Source: a virus | Reading direction: 5' to 3' (one strand) | Length of the DNA: 64,000 nucleotides | IMG/VR virus record: IMGVR_UViG_3300017963_005353 | Coordinates: 19,526 to 83,525 of that record | Part shown: positions 18,245 through 26,894 of the stretch, piece after piece | Position numbering within the stretch: the first letter of the stretch is position 1 | How the letters are laid out: each line of letters begins with the position of its first letter | The notes under the pieces: generated by a model | What the model saw: only the letters and a program-made list of their open reading frames with translations | Databases searched by the model: none | Told to the model about the DNA's origin: nothing | Program-made: the position numbers and the translations under genes

Positions 18245-18410
18245 TCGTTAGCTCCTGTGGGAATGGCGAGCGGATAATGGTTCCTTCGGTCGGGTCGTAA
18301 CGCACGACCTCCAGCCCCGTCTTACCGGTGGCCACGTGTATGGCGAAAATAGGTTCGTCGTCGGTCAGCACCAGATTAAGACCATCTCGAATTTGCTTCC
18401 AGGTCATCAT
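18213..18410 (-). CDS. Small unknown protein (65 aa)
   Basis: Start ATG 18410 shares one base with the stop of the methyltransferase gene (TGATG), and the end overlaps the glycosyltransferase start. Acidic alpha/beta peptide (TWKQIRDGLNLVLTDD). The longer upstream extension is a shadow of the methyltransferase gene. No family. Confidence 0.45.
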   Translation of the reverse strand: MMTWKQIRDGLNLVLTDDEPIFAIHVATGKTGLEVVRYDPTEGTIIRSPFPQELTNDQHRDSDPQ

Positions 18411-19318
18411 CACCCTATCCTCAAAGGCATCGGCTTCATAAGCCCCACGCGCTTGAGGCTTGGGTCTGCCACGGCGTCGATGAGCAAATGCCAGCCAAAA
18501 TGCCGTTCCAGCCAGCGAAAGACCGGGGGTGGGATCCGCTGCCAGTACCACTCTTTGACGTATTCCCCTCTGATGTAGGCGGGGATTTGATACGGGAAAA
18601 TGTGGTCAACGCGCATCCTTGTGACCCTGAGCCCGTGGTCCTCCAGGTAGAGACGGGCCTGTCGCTGGGTGTAGGTTCGCGTGATGGGACAGCCGGTCTG
18701 GGCCTCCGAATGTCGGGCCACGATCCGGTCGAGCGTTGCCAAGGGCAGGACCAGCCGCAACAGGTTCCATCCCCTGAGCAAGATCCAAAGCACCTTCCAT
18801 GAGACCTTGTGGTACAGCATCAGTTTCATGGTACTGTCAGGCCCCATGTACTCACGCAGGTTATAAAGTGCCGCCTGGGGATAGGGCGTGTGGTGGAGCA
18901 CCCCGAACGAGTATACCAGATCAAACGGTTCTTCTGGGGGGAAATAACGGGTGAGCTCCTCCAGAGGGAGCGTCATAAAGCGGATACTGCCCATCGTGTG
19001 TGTGACAACCGCCCGCTTTCTTGCGATCTCGATGGATTTCGGGGACAGATCCACGGCGACTACCTGGGCGCCCGCCTCAGCAAACGAGAGTGCCATAGTG
19101 CCAATGCCACAACCGGCGTCGAGCACCCTCTTGCCCTGCCACCTATCGAACTCGCTAAAGTCAACAATGTGGGGCTCGACCCGATATTTCCGGGCGGTCA
19201 CTGCCCGGCTGTACGCCAAGGGGTCGGTGTCAACGTCAATGTCGCCCCCGTGCCGCACGTTGCAGGGCCTTGCATCCCAATAGTCTCGCACGTCAACGAT
19301 GGTCGGGTGTCGTCTCAT
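18410..19318 (-). CDS. Class I SAM-dependent methyltransferase
   Basis: 302 residues. Motif I VLDAGCGIGTMALSFAE near residue 65, AVDLSPKSIEIA (motif II acidic residue) next, and a post-motif YSFGVLHHTPYP. These mark a UbiE/Coq5-like small-molecule methyltransferase. The C-terminal 100 residues are hydrophobic and basic and may contact membrane or a lipid-linked sugar. Likely O- or C-methylates the sugar product. Overlaps both neighbours by four bases or fewer. Confidence 0.8.
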   Translation of the reverse strand: MRRHPTIVDVRDYWDARPCNVRHGGDIDVDTDPLAYSRAVTARKYRVEPHIVDFSEFDRWQGKRVLDAGCGIGTMALSFAEAGAQVVAVDLSPKSIEIARKRAVVTHTMGSIRFMTLPLEELTRYFPPEEPFDLVYSFGVLHHTPYPQAALYNLREYMGPDSTMKLMLYHKVSWKVLWILLRGWNLLRLVLPLATLDRIVARHSEAQTGCPITRTYTQRQARLYLEDHGLRVTRMRVDHIFPYQIPAYIRGEYVKEWYWQRIPPPVFRWLERHFGWHLLIDAVADPSLKRVGLMKPMPLRIG

Positions 19319-20193
19319 CTGTCTAGCCCTCCTGCCAGCACTTTGATAACCCGGTTTCTAAACTCCCTGTCAATGCCCCCGGGGTCATTTGCGGGGTTGA
19401 ACGGGTCGAACCACGGGTGCACCAGGAGCAAGTCAAGCATAAATTCATCCTCCGGTTGCTCTCCCCTGGCTTGCTCCACAAGCTGTCCAAAGGGCGTTGT
19501 GACTGACTGCCCGTCAGCACACAGCCCGCGCAAGAGCTTGTCGGGTGTGTACACCGCCCCCCTGTAGATCACCAGGTCGCCCCGTTCCTCTTTGCGGGGA
19601 GGCACCTGCCCGCCCGGAAAGAGAAAGGCCCGCTGCCTGGGATCCTCACCTTTTTTGATGACAAAGGGTCGTTCAAAGGGCTCGACGTGCATGGCGATGC
19701 TGCTGTAGCGTTTTTCAATGATGCGCCACAGGAGCTCGTCAAAGTTCAATGGGTCGCCTGTCTCGATGTCAATGTAGTAATAGCCCAAGTAAACGTCCAG
19801 CAAACGAAACCGGTTTGGGGCTTCGGGTATGGGAACGAATATGACCGTTGTGGCATGGGTGAGGCTGGTCTGGTGGTGGCCGTAGACGTATTCACAGGCC
19901 GGCAGGCCAATGCCCCGCAAGCAGGCGGCGAATATCCGGGCTGCCCCTCCACACCACGTACCCGCCTGCTCCCCAATGACCCGTTGAAACATGGTGGCGG
20001 CCGGCAGGTCGGGCGGCATGTTCGTGTGAGTGCCGGGGTAGGTCATGCGCCGGCCGAGCCAATGCCACAGGCAAAGGGCTGTTTCCCAGGTATCGAAGGG
20101 ATCGGTCATGCACAATTCTTGCAGCCCAGGGACAACAGCCTTGAGATAGTGCCCCAAGGTGTGTTCGTCTGTGATTTGCTCCAGGCTGATCAC
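19315..20193 (-). CDS. Transglutaminase-like (Cys-His-Asp) protein
   Basis: 292 residues. AGTWCGGAARIFAACLRGIGLPA around residue 95 gives the nucleophilic Cys, THATTVIF the His and LLDVYLGYYYID the Asp, so the full triad of the transglutaminase/peptidase-like fold is present. In other carbohydrate clusters such proteins occur next to glycosyltransferases and may act as peptidases or acyl/amide transferases. Exact reaction unknown. Confidence 0.65.
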   Translation of the reverse strand: MISLEQITDEHTLGHYLKAVVPGLQELCMTDPFDTWETALCLWHWLGRRMTYPGTHTNMPPDLPAATMFQRVIGEQAGTWCGGAARIFAACLRGIGLPACEYVYGHHQTSLTHATTVIFVPIPEAPNRFRLLDVYLGYYYIDIETGDPLNFDELLWRIIEKRYSSIAMHVEPFERPFVIKKGEDPRQRAFLFPGGQVPPRKEERGDLVIYRGAVYTPDKLLRGLCADGQSVTTPFGQLVEQARGEQPEDEFMLDLLLVHPWFDPFNPANDPGGIDREFRNRVIKVLAGGLDR

Positions 20194-21194
20194 TGGTTTC
20201 TCCTGTGCAAGCTCTGGGCGCGTTCAATGGCCCGTTCCCACTCTGCCATGACAGGCTCCCGGCCAAACCGTTCCCGGGCCAGGGCTTTTGTCCTGTAGCT
20301 CATCCTGACGGCCCGATCGTAATCGTCGATCAGCCCTTGCGCTCTCGCCGTCAACTCTTGCAGGTTGCGGCAAACATAGCCCGTCACGCCGTCTCGAATG
20401 TGCGCCCTGTAGTCGTGTTGCTTCATGCCAACCACCAGGCAAGGAAGGCCGACCGCCAGGGCCTCGGTGAACGATAGCGACAGGTGCCGGCTCGATGCGT
20501 CACAGTCCAGGTTGACGTAGCAACGAAATGCCGCCATTTCCCCGGCGAGCTCCAGGGACGAGCGGTAGCGGTCCGCCGCGTCGAGGTGGAATCCCGGCAC
20601 GCTCTCGGTCAGTGCCAGCCAGTCGCGCAACCGTGGCTGGCTCTCCGGCCCGCCCCGCCATTTGTACGCACCGGCCAGCACGAAAAGAGCCCGGTTGTCC
20701 TGCCCCGTCCATTCCTGCTCGAAATACCAATCCCCAGGATACCAGGGCACAAAATAGGCATCGCGCACGCCGGCGGCGGTCCACTGGTCGGCAGCGACAA
20801 TGGAATCGGTTGCCACGACTGACCGGGCGAACATCTCCCTGTCCTGGGGCTCCAGGGGGATTGTGTGGGGCGTGTACCATGAAACCTTGATAATGCGGGG
20901 CACATCAAGCTCCCAGGACATTTCCCTCCAGGGGGGTTCCCATCCCCGCGCTTCCCAGGTGTCGATGACCACATCGTATTGCTGCCAATTTGCCCCATCC
21001 AGGGGTATCCAGGTGGTCTCGAAGCCAAGCTCTGGCCCCTCTTTCAGCAGCCGGGCTTTGTTGCTCTCCAGCTTGCTATGTGCCCCTCCATCCCCATGGG
21101 GAGCGGGAATCACGATCACGTCAAGCTCCCCAAACAGGGCGGCGGTTTTCTCGATGACCGAGACGTGAGCAGGGTACATCATGGCAACTTTCAT
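20190..21194 (-). CDS. GT-B glycosyltransferase (group 1-like)
   Basis: 334 residues. Starts with MKVAMMYPAHV and a KWRGGPESQ region near the middle; LSLSFTEALAVGLPCLVVG (residues ~245) is the donor-binding Glu region of GT4-like enzymes. HIRDGVTGYVC supports this. Transfers sugar to a lipid, protein or polysaccharide acceptor. Third glycosyltransferase of the operon. Confidence 0.75.
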   Translation of the reverse strand: MKVAMMYPAHVSVIEKTAALFGELDVIVIPAPHGDGGAHSKLESNKARLLKEGPELGFETTWIPLDGANWQQYDVVIDTWEARGWEPPWREMSWELDVPRIIKVSWYTPHTIPLEPQDREMFARSVVATDSIVAADQWTAAGVRDAYFVPWYPGDWYFEQEWTGQDNRALFVLAGAYKWRGGPESQPRLRDWLALTESVPGFHLDAADRYRSSLELAGEMAAFRCYVNLDCDASSRHLSLSFTEALAVGLPCLVVGMKQHDYRAHIRDGVTGYVCRNLQELTARAQGLIDDYDRAVRMSYRTKALARERFGREPVMAEWERAIERAQSLHRRNQ

Positions 21195-21203
21195 AGCGAT
21201 CTC

Positions 21204-21467
21204 CTAACGCACTGGCGACCCGGTTTGTGGGTTGTCGTTGCTCTCTGTTACCCAAAGCACAGACCACCACGCCCAAACGATCCATGCCAGCCCGATGCTG
21301 ACAAAAAGGGCAACGCCGGCCGCTCCCTCTTTCCAGTTTTCCAGGGCGTTCATACCCAGGGCAACCAGGACAAAAAAGAGGACTGTCGCCGAGCTTGCAA
21401 TGGTGACTTTTACGGGCAGCACCCGTTTGTTCCAAAATGCTTTTATTTTATCCATCGTACCATCCAT
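21204..21467 (-). CDS. Two-helix small membrane protein
   Basis: 87 residues (or 83 from ATG 21455) with two hydrophobic segments near residues 22-40 and 50-68 and a basic N-terminus. Overlaps the end of the sulfotransferase-like gene. Possibly an anchor or transporter accessory for the glycan pathway. No family. Confidence 0.55.
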   Translation of the reverse strand: MDGTMDKIKAFWNKRVLPVKVTIASSATVLFFVLVALGMNALENWKEGAAGVALFVSIGLAWIVWAWWSVLWVTESNDNPQTGSPVR

Positions 21468-22248
21468 ATCCCAGGCGCAGCATGATGTCCTTGAAGTGGG
21501 TCAAAAAGATGCGCCTGTGCCATTCGCTCCAACCATCCCACCTCTTTGCAGGGAGGGGATCGTACAGCCAGCCGTGTTCATCCCACAAGCCATGTGGGGG
21601 CAGGTTCAAGGTCTCTTTTTCAACGCTGACGGGGTTTGGGAGCATGGTCTCGCGCACGATCCGAACGTGCTCCAGGTTCCAGGATACTTGTGTAAGGTGT
21701 TCCATGAGCCTCTGGAAATATCGCCCGTCAGTGCCGATGGACTGGTCAAGCGTCTCAATCTTGACCAGGGGCCAATCCTGGGGACGAACGTCCATCAGCC
21801 AGCGGTGCAACCGGGCAAGTTCAACCGTGTAACCTTCAAAGTGGTCCTCTTCGGTTTTCATGGGTCGGCCCAGGTGTTTTTCAACCGTTGCGACGTGTTG
21901 TGTCAGGTCGGGCGTGTTGGGGCCAGGCTGAACCAGGCTGTTCCAATACTGCACGGTCTTTTTCCCCACCACCTCGATGGGATTACGGACGAACCGGGCC
22001 ACGCGCCCATGCTCGGCACAGTATTTGACCACGCCCCCCGATTTGATAAACCCCAGGCTCTTGAACGCGCCTTGCTTGCGCTCGCGCTCGATGTAGTCCA
22101 CAAGCGATTCACCCGGTTTTAGTTCGGGCGAATACTTGTCGTTTGTCGGAGCTTCTGCCCAGGCCCACACGTCAGGGTGTGCCCGGCAGATGGACATGAA
22201 CCAAAAACCCCCACAGTGGCCCAGGTTGACTTGCGCCCAGACTTTCAT
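21448..22248 (-). CDS. Sulfotransferase-like protein
   Basis: 266 residues from ATG 22248, which overlaps the upstream stop (ATGA). NLGHCGGFWF near the start sits where the PAPS 5'-phosphosulfate loop is expected, and ARFVRNPIEVVGKK near residue 95 resembles the 3'-phosphate loop (RNPxE). The loop is not canonical, since the usual Ser/Thr at the end of the 5' loop is missing. It may transfer sulfate to a sugar, or be a relative with another role. Confidence 0.55.
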   Translation of the reverse strand: MKVWAQVNLGHCGGFWFMSICRAHPDVWAWAEAPTNDKYSPELKPGESLVDYIERERKQGAFKSLGFIKSGGVVKYCAEHGRVARFVRNPIEVVGKKTVQYWNSLVQPGPNTPDLTQHVATVEKHLGRPMKTEEDHFEGYTVELARLHRWLMDVRPQDWPLVKIETLDQSIGTDGRYFQRLMEHLTQVSWNLEHVRIVRETMLPNPVSVEKETLNLPPHGLWDEHGWLYDPLPAKRWDGWSEWHRRIFLTHFKDIMLRLGYGWYDG

Positions 22249-22430
22249 CGGCAGCTCCCCAGGATGGCGACAAGGCTTTGCAGCATGCTCGAATCTGACA
22301 GCATAATAAGGGTAAGAAAGGCAAGAAGAAAATCGCACAGCATGGTGATGGCGACCAGGGCACCAATTGGAAGATCGTCGCTGCTCAGTTTGGTGATAGA
22401 CAAAAATAAACCTGCACAGATGGTCAACAC
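22245..22430 (-). CDS. Small membrane protein (61 aa)
   Basis: Starts at GTG 22430 inside the end of the carbamoyltransferase gene and ends overlapping the sulfotransferase start. Two hydrophobic stretches (LTICAGLFLSI and LVAITMLCDFLLAFLTLIML). One of three tiny membrane proteins in this operon. Confidence 0.5.
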   Translation of the reverse strand: MLTICAGLFLSITKLSSDDLPIGALVAITMLCDFLLAFLTLIMLSDSSMLQSLVAILGSCR

Positions 22431-24121
22431 GGCTCTCCCTCCTTCTCGAGCATGAACCAGCGCCCAAAGGCCAGGGTATCAATGCCCGACTGCTCAAATG
22501 TCTGCATGGCGTCGTAAGGGCTGCTGACGATGGGCTCCCCTCTCAGGTTAAACGACGTGTTCATAAGTAGGGGCACGTGGGTCAGGCGGTGAAACTCAGT
22601 GAGGATTTCAAACAAAAAGGGATTCTCGGTTTCGCTGACCGTTTGAATACGGCTCATCCCGTTGACGTGTACGACGGCCGGCACATGGTCGGGGTTGTAT
22701 GCTTGATGGGTGAGCATCATGTGGGCAGCGGATGGGCTGTTGAATGTCTCGAACCAGTATTTGGCATGTGTGTCCATCACAACCGGTGCAAACGGGCGGA
22801 AAGCCTCTCGAAACTTGACCTTGGCGTTCATGCGGTCTTTCATGCGGGCGTCTCGGGGGTCGGCCAGGATGGTGCGGTTGCCCAACGCCCGGTTGCCCCA
22901 TTCGTCTCTGCCCTGGTAGAGAGCCACGATCTTACCCTGGGCGAGTTGTCGTGCAATTTCTTGGGCATTTGATTCCTGTTGCGGGAACCAAGAACAATCT
23001 GCCAGGGTTTGTTCAATTATCCGGTCAGGATAGTCGATCCCCAGGTAGGGCGTGAAGGGATACCGACGCACGTTTGTTGGTGCACAATCGGCCAGATCGC
23101 CTATGATCGCCGCTCCCATGGCACAACCGGCGTCCCCTGCGGCCGGCTGTATCCACAGGGTCAGGTCGGGATTGCAGCGCAGTATCATGGCGTTCAACAC
23201 GCAATTGAGCGTCACGCCACCGGCCATGCACAGGTTTCGGTGGTTGCCCTGGCCCAGGAACAGTTGCACCATCCTGAGCACCGTCGTTTCCAGCGCATAT
23301 TGGACCGCTGCCGCCAGGTCCATGTGTTCCTGCTCGATGGGACCGCCCGGTTTTCGTGGGGGCACGCCCAACAGCTTTTCCAGGGCGGGCGTGTGGTGAC
23401 AATGGGGATTACACCAGTCGAAATACTTCTGGTCAAGCCCAAACGACCCATCGGCGTTGAGCAAGAGGATATTTTCCAGCAAGCGGTCAGCAAGCGGAAA
23501 CGCATCGCCCATGGCCGCCAGGCCCATGACCTTGAACTCCCCGTTGTTGGACCGGAAGCCCAGGTAGTTCGTCATGACCGAGTAGAGCAACCCTAGCGAG
23601 TGGGGAAAACTGATGGACTGGATCCGGTGCAAGTTGTTCCCTTCACCATTCCATACCGTCAACGTGTCCCACTCCCCAACGCCATCGATCACGAGCACCA
23701 ACGCCCGCTCAAAGGGAGACGTGAAAAACGTGGCAGCAGCGTGGCTCCTGTGGTGCTGCGCGTTGTAAATCGGTCCATTGTAACCGAGCAACCGCATGTG
23801 TGTCTCAATGCCCCGCTTGTGGTGATAGTGATAGGGTATCACATTGCGCCAATAATTCCAGGTGCCCGGCCAGCCATCGCGGGCCTGGGCGACAACACGC
23901 TCAAACTTAAAGTCGGGATCTTCGTGGAAGAAAACCTGGTCCACGTCGTCCCATTTCCAGCCACAATGCAGGAGCGCAGCTTGCAAGGCCAGTTGGGGGA
24001 ACCTGGCGTCGTGCTTGACACGGCTCAATCGCTCCTCCTGTATGGCAAACCGTATCTCGCCATTCTCTATCGCCACGACCGCCGAGTCGTGGTAAAAGCA
24101 CGACACGCCAATGGTTCTCAT
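22424..24121 (-). CDS. NodU/CmcH/TobZ-family O-carbamoyltransferase
   Basis: 565 residues, full length for the family. Uses carbamoyl phosphate and ATP to carbamoylate a sugar hydroxyl via carbamoyl-adenylate. N-terminal Kae1/YrdC-like fold starts with MRTIGVSCFYHDSAVV; the metal-binding HHRSHAAATFFTSPF lies near residue 120; a nucleotide region NLCMAGGVTLNC is near 300; C-terminal NTSFNLRGEPIV is typical. Known relatives decorate Nod factors, cephamycin and tobramycin. Here the substrate is probably the cyclic or pseudo-sugar made by the neighbours. Confidence 0.9.
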   Translation of the reverse strand: MRTIGVSCFYHDSAVVAIENGEIRFAIQEERLSRVKHDARFPQLALQAALLHCGWKWDDVDQVFFHEDPDFKFERVVAQARDGWPGTWNYWRNVIPYHYHHKRGIETHMRLLGYNGPIYNAQHHRSHAAATFFTSPFERALVLVIDGVGEWDTLTVWNGEGNNLHRIQSISFPHSLGLLYSVMTNYLGFRSNNGEFKVMGLAAMGDAFPLADRLLENILLLNADGSFGLDQKYFDWCNPHCHHTPALEKLLGVPPRKPGGPIEQEHMDLAAAVQYALETTVLRMVQLFLGQGNHRNLCMAGGVTLNCVLNAMILRCNPDLTLWIQPAAGDAGCAMGAAIIGDLADCAPTNVRRYPFTPYLGIDYPDRIIEQTLADCSWFPQQESNAQEIARQLAQGKIVALYQGRDEWGNRALGNRTILADPRDARMKDRMNAKVKFREAFRPFAPVVMDTHAKYWFETFNSPSAAHMMLTHQAYNPDHVPAVVHVNGMSRIQTVSETENPFLFEILTEFHRLTHVPLLMNTSFNLRGEPIVSSPYDAMQTFEQSGIDTLAFGRWFMLEKEGEPC

Positions 24122-24291
24122 CTGTGCCAGCCCCTCCTATCTTGCACGGGAAACAACAGACCGAGCCCCAGGTAGAGCACAGCCAGGAGCAAGGTTGCTA
24201 GGCAAGCGGGTAGACGATGACGCTTTCGCCCGGATTGGCGGGCACGTGCATGTTCTCCAGGGTCCATGAAAGAGAACGGGTGAATAACCAT
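24118..24291 (-). CDS. 57-residue single-span membrane peptide
   Basis: Short gene filling an otherwise empty 180-base gap. ATG 24291 follows AGGAGG by nine bases; the stop overlaps the carbamoyltransferase start (ATGA). Residues 15-26 are strongly basic and residues 29-47 hydrophobic (LATLLLAVLYLGLGLLF). Start signal, overlap and topology all support a real gene that normal length cutoffs miss. Confidence 0.6.
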   Translation of the reverse strand: MVIHPFSFMDPGEHARARQSGRKRHRLPACLATLLLAVLYLGLGLLFPVQDRRGWHR

Positions 24292-24303
24292 GTCAAGAGC
24301 CTC

Positions 24304-25137
24304 CTAACAGTCCAGTTCATGTTTCAACGACCTCCACAAAATTTCAGCCATCCACGGATAGGCATCAGGCTCCGGGTGCCCCATGTCCTGGAAATAGGGC
24401 ACACCCTGGGCGAGTGTGTTGACCGCCATTCCCGCCCACATGTTGCACAGGGGCACATCTAACGCCTCTGCTGCCCGGCGGCAAACTTCGTTGCGCTTCA
24501 ATATCTTGTCCAGGTGTTTGGCGGCTGTAGCGTGAAAATCATCGTTGCCCCAGAACCGGCGCAAACAGCCCTCCAGGTGGGCGTTGCCGGGCCGTTCCCG
24601 GGAGCCACCGGCTGAGGGGAGAATATAAGAGGTCCAGTCCTCCTTGATCGTAAGCTCATTGAGCAGGCTAGGCATGGTCACAAACATGGGGCCGGGCAGG
24701 TCGGCAACCCGTTTCCACAAGCCGAGGTCTCGATCCCAACCTTGCCAACCGTGCCAGCCGGGCAGGGTGACGTTGTGGTCTATGGCGATCTCGGCGTTTC
24801 TCCGCTCCATCAGATCCACAAGCTCGTGAAACCGTATGCCCTCCACGCCCCCGTTGAAAAACTGGATGGACGGACAAAACTTCTCGAGCATGTCTACCCA
24901 GGTGCGCCGACCCTGTCCAAATACCACCGAGTCGCCCCACACCACAGCCAGGGGGCGGCTATAGTCTCGATCCTGGAGCGAGCGGAAACCCAGGTCGTTC
25001 ATGCGAAAAAGAGTGACAGCATCCTTGTAGCAGACGCGCACGTTCCGGGCGGTCTCCATTGCCACAGGGTCCCAATAGTGGCTTTTGGTGAATCGCCCGT
25101 CCGTTTCGCCTTTCCACATGCAGACTTTATCAGCCAT
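24304..25137 (-). CDS. SGNH/GDSL-like hydrolase
   Basis: 277 residues from ATG 25137, which overlaps the upstream stop. VVWGDSVVFGQG near residue 67 has the nucleophile Ser block, FFNGGVEGI the Gly block and DMGHPEPDAY near the end the catalytic Asp-His block. Members remove or transfer acyl groups on sugars. Probably acts on an acetylated glycan or intermediate of the pathway. Confidence 0.65.
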   Translation of the reverse strand: MADKVCMWKGETDGRFTKSHYWDPVAMETARNVRVCYKDAVTLFRMNDLGFRSLQDRDYSRPLAVVWGDSVVFGQGRRTWVDMLEKFCPSIQFFNGGVEGIRFHELVDLMERRNAEIAIDHNVTLPGWHGWQGWDRDLGLWKRVADLPGPMFVTMPSLLNELTIKEDWTSYILPSAGGSRERPGNAHLEGCLRRFWGNDDFHATAAKHLDKILKRNEVCRRAAEALDVPLCNMWAGMAVNTLAQGVPYFQDMGHPEPDAYPWMAEILWRSLKHELDC

Positions 25138-25870
25138 GCTTGTGCCCTTCCTTGAGCCACCATTCGGCTGCGCTTGCATCGAGCAGGTTGTGAATATCCC
25201 GGCCGGCAAGCCAGGTGCGAACGATAGGCTTGCACTTTTCGCCCATCCACCACCAGGGGCTCACCGTGTCGTCCTTATGCCCCGCGCACCTGGCACGAAA
25301 GGCCCACAACCCTTGGTCGAAATAGTAGGCCAGGGGATAACTCTGACGGTTTGTAGATTGTTCCGGCGATGCTCCCGCAAGGTGCTCCCGCCCAGGGTAA
25401 ACAGTCAAAAGCCCGTTCTCACCTATGGCGAGCGACCGCAAGGGGTGATCGTCCTGTGCCTGCCACACACTCATCACGCTGTCCAATGTGGGATCATCCT
25501 CCAGCATCTCCAGGGCGCGATCCACGAGCGGGGCGTCAATCATCACCCCGTTGCCGATCATGATGACCACGTTTTCCAGGGCGTTGTGCTGTTCCCAAAC
25601 CTTTCTCACGGCAAAGGCAATGGCGTCTCCGTGGTTTGCATCCGGGGCGGTGAGCACTTCTGGCTCCCAGATGGTTTGTGCGCCATATTCACCGGCCAGG
25701 GCCGCGATGATATTGGAATCGGTGAGGCAAAACACACCTTCCACTCGATCAGCCGTTGCGGCAGCGGCTAGAGCATAGATCACGCAGGGAAGGCCGGCGA
25801 TGGGCATGATGTTCTTCCGGGGGATGCTCTGGCTCTGGCCTTTTGCAGTGATGATCGCCGCGTTTTTCAT
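25130..25870 (-). CDS. CMP-sugar synthetase (NeuA/KdsB-like cytidylyltransferase)
   Basis: 246 residues. AIITAKGQSQSIPRKNIMPIAGLP at the N-terminus is the CTP-binding signature of acylneuraminate and KDO cytidylyltransferases (split here as AIITAKG, QSQSIPRKN). It activates a sugar acid or related alcohol as a CMP derivative. Because it stands next to a sugar-phosphate cyclase and oxidoreductases rather than a sialic acid synthase, the substrate is probably not a normal sialic acid. Confidence 0.8.
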   Translation of the reverse strand: MKNAAIITAKGQSQSIPRKNIMPIAGLPCVIYALAAAATADRVEGVFCLTDSNIIAALAGEYGAQTIWEPEVLTAPDANHGDAIAFAVRKVWEQHNALENVVIMIGNGVMIDAPLVDRALEMLEDDPTLDSVMSVWQAQDDHPLRSLAIGENGLLTVYPGREHLAGASPEQSTNRQSYPLAYYFDQGLWAFRARCAGHKDDTVSPWWWMGEKCKPIVRTWLAGRDIHNLLDASAAEWWLKEGHKHG

Positions 25871-26847
25871 GCTGCCCCCTTTTGCAAACTGAAAGCCAGT
25901 TGCATGGCTCGTTTGGCATCTACAATGGACGCCATAGCAACGGGTTTTCCAGATTCAACCGCTTGACGAAACAGGTTCACTTCCCTGTGGAACGAATTGT
26001 TTGTCTCAAAAGTTTTTGTTTCAATGTCGGCGCTGGCGTCTCTCGGAATGGCAACGTAAGTGGCAGGGCTGTACCGCCCGGAGGGGGAGCAAAACCCGTT
26101 CAACTGAACGTTGCCGTTTGACAGGCCAATCTCGATACCATAGGACGGTTGGCTTGAGGCAGAAAAGTGGACAGAGGCCGATATGCCGGTTTTTGATCTC
26201 AGTAATGCGAATACGTTGTCGTCTACGGGGCAAGGGAAATGGTGGGTATCTACCAGGGAGGTCAAGCCCTGCAAGGTCTCGAACTCCTCACCGGTGAACC
26301 AGTAGAGGAGGTCCAGCACATGTATGCCCAGGTCGAGCAAAACACCGCCCCCTGACAGGAGCGGGATCTGTCGCCATAGGCCGGTGTGCCCGCTCGAGGT
26401 GTATTGCGCCCTGATCCATAGAGGTGTTCCATACCGGTGCTCCTGGATCGCCCGTTTCGCCAAAAGGACATGCTCATGCCAGCGGTGGTTAAAGCCGAAC
26501 ATGAGCACCAGGCCTGGATGAGACCCCAGGGTATCATCCATCAGTCTCAAGTCTGACAAGTTGCGACCTGGGGGCTTTTCGCAAAATACATGCTTGCCCT
26601 GGTCCAAGGCCCAGGCCACAACCGAGGCTTGCACGTTGTTGAACGCACAGGCAAACACGGCGTCAATGTCTCGGCGGGCGCACAGATCACGGTAGTCTGT
26701 GTGAAACTGTGAAGGAGCAATCATATGAAATCTCCCCAACTGCCTGGGGTCAATGTCGCAGACGGCGCCAATCTCAATGCCTACCTGCTGGCAGCATTGG
26801 GCGCGGATTTGTCCCATTTTGCCCAGGCCCACAATACCGACCCTCAC
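25867..26847 (-). CDS. Gfo/Idh/MocA family oxidoreductase
   Basis: 326 residues. N-terminal NAD(P) site GIVGLGKMG, then the family's EKPPG loop near residue 93 with the conserved lysine. Enzymes of this group oxidise or reduce sugars and inositols. First gene behind the 26.87-kb promoter, overlapping the CMP synthetase by four bases. Confidence 0.85.
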   Translation of the reverse strand: MRVGIVGLGKMGQIRAQCCQQVGIEIGAVCDIDPRQLGRFHMIAPSQFHTDYRDLCARRDIDAVFACAFNNVQASVVAWALDQGKHVFCEKPPGRNLSDLRLMDDTLGSHPGLVLMFGFNHRWHEHVLLAKRAIQEHRYGTPLWIRAQYTSSGHTGLWRQIPLLSGGGVLLDLGIHVLDLLYWFTGEEFETLQGLTSLVDTHHFPCPVDDNVFALLRSKTGISASVHFSASSQPSYGIEIGLSNGNVQLNGFCSPSGRYSPATYVAIPRDASADIETKTFETNNSFHREVNLFRQAVESGKPVAMASIVDAKRAMQLAFSLQKGAA

Positions 26848-26865
26848 GGAAACCTCCTTGCCATA

Positions 26866-26894
26866 ATTATACCTGTTTGGCCGCTTTGCGTCAA
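26866..26894 (-). promoter_or_regulatory. Internal promoter of the biosynthetic operon
   Basis: Minus strand: TTGACG at 26894-26889, 17-bp spacer, TATAAT at 26871-26866. It overlaps the end of the cyclase gene and would boost the downstream half of the operon. Spacer lacks the TTTTGT half of the common dyad. Confidence 0.6.
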
